From: Polydactylus sextarius
Taxonomy: Eukaryota; Chordata; Actinopteri; Polynemidae
Length of the DNA stretch: 64,000 nucleotides
Direction: 5' to 3'
Assembly (NCBI GenBank): GCA_016801845.1
Contig: CM028906.1
Coordinates: 5,596,501-5,660,500, forward strand
Of this stretch, positions 26,001 through 37,400 are shown piece after piece; the first letter of the stretch is position 1, and every line of letters starts with the position of its first letter. Made by a program: the position numbers and the translations under genes. Under the pieces are notes generated by a model. The model was not told the DNA's origin and did not search any database. It saw only the letters and a list, made by a program, of their open reading frames with translations.

Positions 26001-28449
26001 TGATATAGCGCTGCATTATTGTCCTCCTACTAAATGCCATGTTAGATACCAAACCCATCGTGACAATGAAACCTTCACCTTCTCACCGACTCACAGCATC
26101 TGTGGACTCTGATGGTGGAGGAGTCAGATCTACTCGAACAACTGAAGGTTTGTACTCATCACACGCTTATGTCTGGATCATAATCGGAGCAAAATGAGCA
26201 GTGCTAGTGTGTGTTATTTCCTCCAGATAATTAAAGATTTCTACTTGCTGGGTCGTGGGGAGCTCTACCAGGTTTTTATTGACCTTGCGCAGCACATGCT
26301 CAAGACGCCGCCAACAGCCGTCACTGAGCACGGTAAATGTTAAGATGTCTGAATCATCCTTCACAGTCAATACTAATGCCTTTTGTTTCACCAATGAGAC
26401 ACGTGTAGCTAGAGACAAATTGTATTTGAGTCATCCACTGCTTACATGAACACTTAGTAATAACAAATGAGCCAAACCATTTTCATTTCATGCAATTTCT
26501 GTTCCACAGATGTAAACGTGGCCTTTCAGCAGGCCGCTCATAAAGTGCTGCTGGACGACGACAACCTCCTGCCTCTGCTGCACCTCACTGTGGACTACCA
26601 GGGCAAAGACAGCAAAGGTGCGCAGATGTAGAAAGCTCATATGTTTATAATATGAAGTAGAAATACCTCCAGATGATTGTGATGATATGTATAACAGGAA
26701 TAAAATTAAAACAGGAAACCTTTATTCTTTTAGGACGATATTATCATTTGTTCAGTCTTTAGCGCCATCCAGTGGTAATATAATCAAACTGTTATCAAAA
26801 TCTAGAGGGGGTACCTGAGTTGCCTCTTCATATTGTAGGACTGCTGAAAAAACAGAAAAAAACAACTGATTTTTAACATGGACTCTTTGAAATTGTGATG
26901 CACAATTCAAAACATTGAAAATAACTATTGGTTTTATGTGATGAATCTTCAACAGTCTGTTGAAGATTCACTGGTGCTGTGTGCAGTGAGGCTCGTCATT
27001 ATAAGGAACCTTTTGTTATCTCTGTAAATCGATAACTTTAGTATCCAAAAGTAGTTTCCGTTCCTGTTTCTTTTCAGAGGGATCAGGCACCAGAGATGGA
27101 GCCACTCCCCCACAAGACACCTCCCCTCGTGAGATCCCTCCCACAGGCTGGGCAGCTCTCGGTCTCACCTACAAAGTCCAGTGGCCACTGCACATCCTCT
27201 TCACCCCTGCTGTCCTGGAGAAGTGTGTACCTGTTGTAGCCTCTATTCGTTTGTAAGATTATCTTGAATGGTGAGCATCCTCTCCTCTTTGTTCCTTTTC
27301 AGGTACAATGTTGTGTTCAGGTACCTGCTGAGTGTGAGGCGAGTGCAGTCGCAGCTGCAACACTGCTGGGCCCTGCAGATGCAGAGGAAACACCTCAAAT
27401 CCAGCCAAACAGATGCCGTGAAGTGGAGACTACGCAACCACATGGCATTCTTGATTGACAACTTGCAGTACTATTTGCAGGTAACAACTGAGTGAGCAGC
27501 CAGACATTTGCCTCACTTGCTACAATGAGATGCATGAGTTTAAATATGTAGACAGATTTGTGAGGGCATACTTTTTTAGAAGTAGAAACACATCCATGTG
27601 CACTTGTTACTTGTTATGGATACAAAGAGTTTCATACAACTAGCCTAAACTATGGTTTTACTTCAGCAATGTTAGCTGCAAATTTTAACTGCAACATGTT
27701 TTCCTGCTGTTTTACTTCAGGTAGATGTCCTCGAGTCTCAGTTTTCTCAGCTGCTGCAGCAGATCAACTCCACCAGAGACTTTGAGAGCATCAGACTGGC
27801 CCATGACCACTTCCTCAGTAACCTGCTAGCTCAGTCCTTCATTCTCCTGAAGCCGGTATTGATGACTAATGAGCTGAATTATATTTCTGATAAAATCCAT
27901 TTGCCCTCTTCATAAAACGCTATTATAAATTCCCTGTCCACAGGTGTTCCACTGTCTGAACGAGATTCTGGAGCTGTGTCACAACTTCTGCTCTCTGGTC
28001 AGTCAGACTGTGGCTTCTCTAGATGAGAGGGGAACTGCTCAGCTGGACATCCTGGTCAAGGTGAAGTAATTTACAGCAGCTCTTTATTTATCTGATTTTG
28101 GAAAATGTAAAGATGTGATTTGTAACATTTTCATCAACAAATTACAGGGATTTAGGCGGCAATCCTCCTTACTCTTTAAAATCCTGTCAAGTGTGAGGAA
28201 TCATCAAATAAACTCTGATCTGGCTCAGCTGTTACTACGATTAGACTACAACAAGTATTACACACAGGCTGGAGGCACCTTGGGCAGGTAGGACACACAA
28301 CAAGACCATAAACAAAACCCCAAACCCTTTAGCTTAAACATTAATTTAGCGATTCTGTAAAATGTAACATATTCAGACTAACTTCACAGTGGTTAACATG
28401 CTAATTTCTTGCCTTAAAATAAGTTACAATTTCTCTTTTCAGTGTCTAA
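23005..28449 (+). CDS. tubgcp4: gamma-tubulin complex component 4 (GCP4)
   Basis: 18 coding exons: 23005-23082, 23953-24081, 24274-24396, 24478-24531, 24645-24701, 24911-24990, 25289-25490, 25604-25769, 25870-25994, 26097-26147, 26227-26332, 26510-26617, 27078-27222, 27303-27480, 27721-27855, 27944-28060, 28148-28287 and 28443-28449. They sum to 2,001 nt, i.e. 666 aa against 667 in human. GCP4 is a subunit of the gamma-tubulin ring complex, which nucleates microtubules at centrosomes and spindle poles; GCP-family proteins bind gamma-tubulin through the C-terminal GRIP2 region. Recognisable stretches include MIHELLLALSGYPG, ETVYKHSCGGLPPVR, EKILFVGESVQMFE, FYLLGRGELYQVF, AFQQAAHKVLLDDDNLLPLL, VQWPLHILFTPAVLEKYN and LLRLDYNKYYTQAGGTLGS. 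The start matches the human N-terminus. The last exon carries only a split Ser codon, Val and the stop. The gene looks intact. Confidence 0.98.
26942..26970. repeat. perfect 14-bp inverted repeat with 1-base spacer in tubgcp4 intron 12
   Basis: TGAATCTTCAACAG, one T, then the exact complement CTGTTGAAGATTCA. Confidence 0.95.
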
Positions 28450-28983
28450 GAGGTGCGGCTGGATTGTGGCTCAGAGACATGTTCATCTATGCTGAACTTT
28501 GACACTGCAGAAGAAAACACCATACAAATTTCCCATCAGTCCTGATGCCAAATGCTAGAGCATTATAAATGCAGCTCATCTCTTGTAATTATCTTCATAG
28601 AGGGGTTATTTCATTGGAAATGATAAAATCTGATTTCTTACTTCTAGTGGCATTTAGCTTTGCAGATAGAAAAACTCACAGCAACAAAGTGCAAAATATT
28701 CCAGCTCCTCGGATCATATAGCAGCTCTACAAAGACAAACTGCTGGTGGATTTTAAATCCCACTCACCGTCACTGAAGTGTGATGAGGCATACATTTGAG
28801 AGACACATCTCAGCATCTTACCACAAACACTCACCACTATCTGCAGGGTGAAATACCACTGGGATTAAAGGAGAAAATGTTTTGTAGTTTGGATGATGCA
28901 ATCCCTTGATTTAGGACCACACTTCTTGTATAAACTGTAAATACTAAAACCACACTGCATGTACCATTTTTTTCTGTAGAGCA

Positions 28984-28989
28984 AATAAA
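28984..28989 (+). terminator. tubgcp4 polyadenylation signal
   Basis: AATAAA at 28984-28989, 535 bases after the tubgcp4 stop. Cleavage is expected about 10-30 bases further on, at roughly 29,000-29,020. Confidence 0.75.
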
Positions 28990-29022
28990 GTTGCATAGAT
29001 TTAAATGAAACCAGGGTCACAA

Positions 29023-29028
29023 TTTATT
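29023..29028 (-). terminator. tp53bp1 polyadenylation signal
   Basis: TTTATT on the given strand (AATAAA on minus), about 108 bases past the tp53bp1 stop codon at 29136-29138. Cleavage is expected at about 28,993-29,013, which would overlap the expected end of the convergent tubgcp4 transcript. Confidence 0.7.
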
Positions 29029-29135
29029 ATCCCATAAAAACAGACAGGATAAAGTTATATACAGCAGAGGCATGCAACAGAACTAATGTGGAACATTTAA
29101 CATGGCTGAAGGTGTTTGGAACATGATGGGTCAGA

Positions 29136-31459
29136 TTATGAGGAGAAGTCGTGGCGATACTGAGGCTTGCTGTTGAAACCCGGGCGTTCCCCGCAGATGA
29201 CGCTCTGAATGATCCACTCAGGAGACACAAGCGGAAGTTCCTGTGATGTCACATTTTTCTCTACCAGTGGCGGACAGGCATGGTCTGTCACCACAACGTC
29301 GTACTTGCCAGCAGGAATGTCTGCAAAGCACAAAGGAAAAAGAAAGACAAAAACAAACTGTTGGAGGACAGAGTTTTGCCGGCACAGTGTTCACACGTCA
29401 TGTTGTAGATTTTGTACCTGAGCTGTCCTTTTCTCCCGGGAACTGTCGGACAGACGAGCCTCCGCCCATGGAGATCAGCTGTGCCCAAAGCTCAATTGGC
29501 TTCTCAAACACTAGAAGAAATCGCAAGGCTTTGAACGGACTGCAGCGGGGATGCCTGGTTATAGGAAAAGAAGAAAAGTTATTTGAGGACATCTTGTTTT
29601 GTTGCAGAAACAAGAAGAGGAAAAATAAAATAGTGAGTCTTGTTTTTGGTACAAAAACAACTGCCTCTCTCTGTCCCTGTCATTTGTGGGTTGTGTAGCG
29701 ATTTGTTTTCTGATTTCTGAAAAATAACTACAATCCACCTACGGCAGCCTGCAGGGAACAGTCTGACTGGCAGTTTGGCAAACAACATGTGACCAGAGTG
29801 AAACACGGCAAGAGAACATGTTTTACTTTACCAGGCATTTTATGAAGTGGTCAGGATCAGATCATTTACAATCCTGCTCAACTCTACAGCTGAAATGAAT
29901 AGTTGATGCGCAGCTATCGTGATAATTAATAAATATTTTTAATCAATACAGTTTTCCAGGCAAAAACAAGGAAAATTCATCATTTTCAGCATATTCAAGC
30001 ATATCATCACATGTACTGCCAATATAAATGCTTTTTTAAAATGATCATTTCACTCTATGAGAACTACATAGTCTACATGGCTACAGTTGTTTTGGATTAA
30101 AGGACAATGTTGTGGGAATGTGGTTAATAATATTTTTCACTGACTAATAACTTGACACTATCACTACACTAGCTCTGTGCCTCCAATGTAACAGCATCAT
30201 ATAAAATATCCATCCACTGAAACCAAATGTACCATTCGACCACAGCATCATCTGGCCCCATGCCAGCAGGCAGCAGGTAGTTCCTGTAGTTGAGCAGCTT
30301 ATTTTCTTTGCAGCAGTCTCGCACCCATATATGTGACACACACGGCACACCACTGGCCAGACACAGCAGGTATTTCCTGGTGCGGCAGTGCTGATCTGCG
30401 ATGAGCAGACTCTGGTACGCTGCCTTACACTGAAGAGATGAGCAAGAAGAAGAAGAATGAAGAGAGGAGTGCTGAGCAAAAACCTGCATTATTCATTTAC
30501 CGCTAAGAATCTAACATATTAATCATTATGAATACGTAGACTGCGCAGTAGAGACCATGTATGAGGAGCTTGATGACAATAGAAACACAACTCAGCTCAC
30601 AATAATGTATAGAAAAGTAAATATGGACTGAGACAGATTCTATTACACAACATGAATTAGTTCATGCATTTCTGAACTAATTCATGTTGTGTAATAGAGT
30701 CCGTATCAGTCCTTTAGCTAAACCACAAATAGTTTTATTTTTCTGAAAAGCCTGAATCATTTTCAGTAAAGTGTAGTATAAATAGTATAGTATCACTCTT
30801 GCATTTTCAAGTATAAATTATAAATAAATAATAAGACAATATTAATACACAAAGTTGTATTGTGTTTTCTTGTTCTTCCCAAGTCTATGTGGATTTTCTC
30901 CAGGTTCTCTGGTTCTTCCTCCCACAGTCATGCACAGAGCTATGCAGAGACATGCAGGTTAACTGGGTTAACGAATGACCATGAATTGCCTGTAGTTGTG
31001 GATTTGCTATAGTTCAGTGTTGAATTTAAACCTACTTGTTCTTCATTGAAGTCGGGCAGGATGAAGCCTCCACCTGCCTGCAGCTGGGACTCTGTGTACG
31101 TTTTGTTGTATGGACCCGTCTGCACGTAATCTGTTAAGAGTAAAAATCATTAAACTATTACTATTATTATTAAACAATTACTCATCTAACAATAATTAAG
31201 GGAGCTGGTTCTCAGCTGATTCTCTGCTCTAACACCCATTTTCTAAGACTGCCTGTCTCACCCTCCTCCTCCTCTTCCTCATCGCCTGTGATCTTGTTTG
31301 TGAGCCGGTCTCTCTCCGACGAGGCCGTCAGCATGAATGCGAAGCCCATGAACAGAGAGGTGTTCTGGGGCAGTGGGCCATGAGTGTCTGCCACGTCACA
31401 AGACTGACCAGGGAGATCTGTCCCACTGCCGGAGGTGTTACACACACCGACCCGCTGAG
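29136..31459 (-). other. tp53bp1 exons 24-28: tandem BRCT domains
   Basis: Exons 31262-31459, 31036-31130, 30233-30429, 29418-29554 and 29136-29320. BRCT1 includes SLFMGFAFMLTASSERDRL, YTESQLQAGGGFILPDFNEE, DQHCRTRKYLLCLASGVPCV and SHIWVRDCCKENKLLNYRNY. BRCT2 includes FKALRFLLVFEKPIELWAQL, YDVVVTDHACPPL and LPLVSPEWIIQSVICGERPG, ending YRHDFSS. In mammals this pair binds p53 and gamma-H2AX. An acidic EEEEEE run sits at the end of exon 24, as in human. Confidence 0.95.
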
Positions 31460-34400
31460 CTGTGGACACAAACACACATGCATGTTAAAGTAGAAAAAGT
31501 ACAGGAGTCAAGAGAGGAGAAGTGAGAGGGAAAAAATATGTAGTCATCTATGTTCCAAGTCTGGTCAAAATTGTTTCCTCTCTGCAGATTTTGACTGAAA
31601 AAACAAAAACTTTTCACCTGCCCAAATTTCCCTGTTCTCTTTAAAGAGAATAGCTTTTTTTTAATTCCTTAAATTAACACAAAGAGAAACAATTTATAGC
31701 AAACTTGGATCGAAACACCAGATTTTTTTTCTCTCACTTGCCTCTTAGAGCATTCAAACAGATGAGAACAAACATGTTCTCAGAATCTGTTTGTTATAAA
31801 TAACAAGGTCACTTAAAAGACAAATGAAACCCTTAAATCTTTAAAGAGCTATGTGGATACATTTTCATTTTATCTCCTGTCTTGAGCCGTCGCTGAGATT
31901 TCTGAAATAGTCTCATCAGAATCAACCAGTGAGTGGAGAAATGTTTCTGACATTTCTGAAAAAATTGTGCAGTGCAATGCAAAAAAAAAAAAGAAACACA
32001 CACAGTCATGTTGGCCGGAAACATCTAAAGACGACAGAAAAACAAATCTGATTTGGCTCGCTAACTAGCTGTGTTAAAATATAAATAAATAACACCCGTG
32101 GAAATACACCCTATATCTTCCCTCCACCTGTGGACCAACACCATGGTGATATTAGCAGCATAATATTAATTACCAAATCAGCCTCAGTAGCAGGTGGCAA
32201 ACAGCAGGATGGACACAGGTCGTACAGAGTTCAAAAAGTCTCAGTACAAACAAGAAAATCACACATTACTGATTCCACATACATGAAAATTATCACCACA
32301 TTAAATTACAAAGTATCAATAATATGTGATGTAAAAAAACATTTTTTGCTAAAAGAACTTTTCTAAAATCCATTAAAACAAGAACAAGTAGTTCCTCATC
32401 TCATCTACAAACTACATGTAAAAACTGAAGAATTATCAATTCATTTGTATGTAAAAGTCCTTTCAGACTTTCTGCTCTATGTTTAAAATCTAGCAGCTAT
32501 TAACACAAACCTCCGTTATGTAGTCAAAATTACAAAGGACAGAAAAACCCTAAAATTCATAATATTAAAAACAAACCCCTCCCATCTTGCTCATTCAGAT
32601 TATAGTCATTGTTTTGGCGACTGGGTCTCTGTACCAGTTCTGAAGCCTGCCCCCCTACGGCCTCTTTTGGACGGCGTCCTGCCCTCTTCAGAGGTCGTCC
32701 TCAGCTTTCTCTTTCCAGAAGGACCAGGAGTGCGAGGACTGCCGGAGGAGCTGCGGTTGGGAGTGTTCTGACCTCCAGGGGTCACTCTGCGTCTCCTCTT
32801 CCCTTCCACCAGGTTATCTAAGGCGAATGAGGCAACATGTTATTAAGGATCCACTTATAACAGAGTAATAAAAACAAACAGGTAGTCAACTGGTGGTGGG
32901 GGTGGGGGGCAGTGAGGTAAATTTTACGTCACAAACAACCGTTTTTGAAATTGACCCATTATCTAGTGACATTTCTAAAAGAGGAATTTCTATTACAAGG
33001 AGATGTTCAGAATTTCTAGCACTTTTAACATGTTCCTGAATGTGGGTGGACGACCGTTTTTCAACAAAGACCAGGTAAAAATGCTTTTTTATTCTGTCAC
33101 CTTTAATGCTGTAAGATGTGTGAAATGGTTGAACCACCTCTCACACTGCAGTGCCCATTGCTCTTAATCAATCCAAAAACTGCTTTTTCTAAATGATAAA
33201 ACTCTGTGTCCAGCTGTGGTGGTCCTACCAAGGCTGATGTCGGAGGCCTTGGTCAGGGGGGTGGAGGGCTCGTAGGGCCCAAGACTGTGCTGCTCCCTCA
33301 GCTTGTTTCCCTGCTCCAGAGAAAGGATGACCGAGGTCCTGTTGTACCACTGCTTGTGACCGTCCTTCTCCACGCTGTAGAACAGCTCCTGGCCCTCGGT
33401 TTTATGGCCTCTCACAACACCTGCGCATTCACAAGTAAGAAACTGTTATTCCATAATATGACTAGATGGGATAATGTGTTTTTTACATGACTGAAACATC
33501 AACTTGTACAACACAAGACAAGCCTATTCATTTCCTGTTATGTGTTCTTACTGAGCCACGAGGTTGTTTTGACTGGGAAATCTGCTGCCTACTCGTCTGT
33601 CTCACCTATGCTGAAGTACTCGTCCTCCAGCAGAGCGGTAACCTCCGTCTCCAGGGGAATCGGATCACACAGCAGGATATCCTTCCCCACCACCTCACAC
33701 TCGTAGCCATCATCAAATCGCAGGCGGAATCTCCCCTCCCCGGCGTCTTTGATGATGCGGCCTGAGTAGAAGTAGCCATTGGACGACCACTTGGCCACCA
33801 CCCGCAAACCAACAAAGCTGCTGCCGGCCAAGCTCGCCTCTTCCGGTGATGATCTGAGAAAGTCGGAGTGACTGCGGAGCTCGACGTCTGTGGGGCTCAG
33901 GGGGAGACGCGGGGGATGCATGTGGGTGTAAGGTTCATCCTCTGAGGACGACTGATGCTGGCCAGGAACACCAAGTCTCCTAAATGAGGCAGCACCACCT
34001 CCCCTTAAATAGAGATGCAGTATCTGATCATACTGTATGTGACATCAGACACTGATTTACACAGCTACTTAGATGATAATTCACATTTTCCGTAAGTCTA
34101 TTTAGATAAGCATAATCAAAGATGGAAAACAATGAAAGCACAAATAATGAAGTAATCCAGGAAGACTACTGATGTGATGATTTTATCCTATATGTTATAT
34201 TAACACAAGTATATCAACAAACCAGCCGACTAATGAGACTGCACTGCTTTTTCTAATCACTGTAAATTGACCATCTTTGGGCAGTTAAGACACATCAAAC
34301 AAGAGACAAAAAAGATTAATCAACCAGTCAAAGTACAACTAACAGAAAATGTATTATTTGTGACTGAGAACATGAAGGTGCAAAGAGATTAGTGACAGAG

Positions 34401-37400
34401 GAAAAGTGAAGTGATTCTAGAGAAACTGCAGTGGGTGCAGGTTATTATTGCTTTGTCCATGGTTTCTTAATATGCAGGGTGAGCCTCAGGGAGGACTCAC
34501 CTGGACAGAGAGGAGCGGGACGGGGGCCGGCCCCTTCTAGCCCTTCCTCTGGGACTCAGCGGGACGAAGGCCCGGGACCCGAGGGTGCCGTAGCCTCTGT
34601 CCTTTGTGATCACTGACCCTGCCCTTTGACCCCTGTGACCCCTCTGTTGATGCCCACCTCCCCTCCTGGGACTGCAGACACACAGAGGGGATTAAAGGAG
34701 CCGGTCAGCCTGCACAGGCACTGATCTGGGGCTGCTCTCAAAATGAGAAGCCACCGTACTGAGGAGTCAGGGGTGTGCAGCAACCCCAGATTCATGCCCG
34801 GAAGCAACTTAACAGAGTCAGGCAGGCAGGGATCAGTGAGTCACTGAGAAATTAGGGTGTTAGAAGATCAAATAAGGTGAAACAAGAATCAGCATGCAAC
34901 TAGCACAGACAGGTAAAGCAGAAAGACCTCATAGACAGGACTGAAGAGAAATAGTGAGAATTCAATAGGCGGCATGGAGGAAGGGGTGGTACCTGATGGA
35001 TCTGCCTCCTCGGCTAGGTGGCATGATGAAATCTGGCCTACTGAGGCCGATGCTGCTGCTGGTTCCTCCTGAACTGTGCTGCAGGCTGGAGGCTTTAGAT
35101 GACAGAGAACTGATATCTCCCAGGTCACCAGAGGTCACAGAGCTGCTGCCTGTGCGACATGGGGAGATGTCGCTGTCCAGCACGTGACAGTCCACCACTG
35201 GTTCCTCACTCTCCTGGTAAAAATCAGACAAATTATACTGCTCAATCCACAATCCTACTATAAATATGTGCATATTTAACTTCTGGTCAAAGCTGATGAT
35301 ATTATGTAGCTATTTGACAATAATAACACATCAAATTAACAGAGTCTATAGCTATGCTAACAGCTATGTGATGTACCTGATGACTGCCAAAGACCATGAA
35401 AGTTCAATACAATACTTCATAGCAATCTTTTAAATCACCGCCAGACTTGTTACAAACTGCAGTTGTGAGTTTAAAAAACATGAGCATTTAGCAGGTCTGA
35501 TTTATTTGTTACATTATGGGAAATGCATTTAGGATCCTAATAAGAACAGCACTGAGCTAATTTGGTGTAGTAGCCACTTATAAGCAGCATCACCTGACAC
35601 ACACTGCCCCAATGTTCACTCGGTACGCCATTATCTTCTGAAAATCACACCCTCCACAAAGACTCTTTGTATTATCAGAATTAGACCCTCACATATCTTC
35701 TGAGCAGAAGAAGTTTGCAAGGAACACAGCAAGGCACACTGTACATTTGTTTCCAGTTTATTTGGTTTTAATACAACAGAAAAACAATCCTCTAGTCACA
35801 AATATTATAGACAGGTGTTGATTTATCTTAACCGTCATTCAGGAGATTATATAAATAAAATGCGACCTTTAAATTGTCTACATTTGTGTATGCTAGGTAC
35901 CTCTGTGACTTTCCGGTCCACCTCTTTTCCATCCTCATAATACACATCTGTGATAATCCGTGTGATGGTGGTCCGCACTTCCTGGATGGTGCGCACATGT
36001 CTGCAGTGGGAGGGGCCTGTGGTTCTTCTAAAGGACGGAGACTCAGGTTCACCCTTTTAAACAAGACAGAGAAGTGTCAGCTGGGCAAAATAATCACAGA
36101 CATCAGCATGGATACATTGATCACAACACATGGACCTCTGTACCCTGCCAGCTGGGGAGCGCAGCACGGGTGCATCAAAGCTGGTCTGCTGGGAGACTGT
36201 CCGCTGACGGAGCTGAGACAATACAGGACAGAGTGGTTATGACCCGTCTTCAAACTAAACCTTGACATCTCATGGTAAGACTGGGCTCAAGTTTAACAAA
36301 CTTTCAATAGGAATATGAAAATGCAGAGAAATTCACTACATTCTTTACACCATCATCATTCATCCTCGGTTGTAATAATGTTAGGATGTATACAATAACT
36401 GACAAACCTTGGACGGACTGGACATTTGCTGGGAAACCACCCTTTGTCTGGCATCAATCCTATTTGGGGCAGGAGGTTCTGAAACTTCACTAGATCCTCG
36501 CCTCTCTTCAGATGGCTCCACATGCGCAGGTGTATTTGTGGAGTTGGACTGTGGTGCTGTTAATATCTCCTGTTGTGGAGGCTCTGACTGGCTGTTAGGG
36601 AGACTGTTGCATCCCAGCGGGGATGCCTGAGAGCTTCTCTGTGGCGAGTTGAACAGCTCCCCCCTGCAGAGATGTTAAAATGCACAGATTGTGACATGGG
36701 TATCAGTTTAGCATCTACCCACAACTGCAAATTGTGTGTGTGTTTGTGTGTGTGGGTGGGGGTGGGAAGGGGGGGGGGCGTCTGTGATCTGATTCTTTCG
36801 GTCACTACCCACAGCTCATGACCATAGGTGAAGGTTGGAATGGTATTGGTAGATGGATCTCTAAATTCAGAGCTTTGCCTTACAGCTGTGCACTGCATAG
36901 AAGAAAATCCCAGATGCTTCCCACTGTAAACTTACTTAAACACGCCTCATCAAAGCTCTATCACGAGTGTTTTCTGACAGTATGTGCTCTTTTCCATTCA
37001 TTACTGTCACAATCTAAATGGATGGGACAGTCCATCAGCCTAAAATATAATTAGGATCTGATTGAAGTACAGATTGAGGGCTGGTTTGCTTTGACAGCAG
37101 TTGCTTGTTTCACACCTTTTCAGTGTCTCGACTAGAGGAGCAGTGGATGGGCGGAGATGGAGCTACAGCCAATGATTATTATAAACATTCAGAAATCAGA
37201 CTTTTGTGCTCATTTTCACATTAGCATCATAAGACTGCCTGACAGCTCCAGATATCTTGCCAGCTACACTTCTATTAGTGTGGAAAATCAGGGCTAAAAT
37301 CATGTAGTGTGAACTTAAGGGACCAATGAGACTGTTCCACATACAATACCTGTCATTTATTCCACACTTTTTCCACAATAGCCTAAATGACAGTGACACG

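Noticed and set aside
29243..29698. 151-codon + strand open frame
   Set aside because: Antisense shadow of tp53bp1 exons 27 and 28.
33206..33490. + strand open frame
   Set aside because: Antisense shadow of the tp53bp1 Tudor exon 22.
35828..36064. 79-codon minus open frame in tp53bp1
   Set aside because: Wrong frame; the true exon 18 frame encodes the conserved oligomerisation segment.
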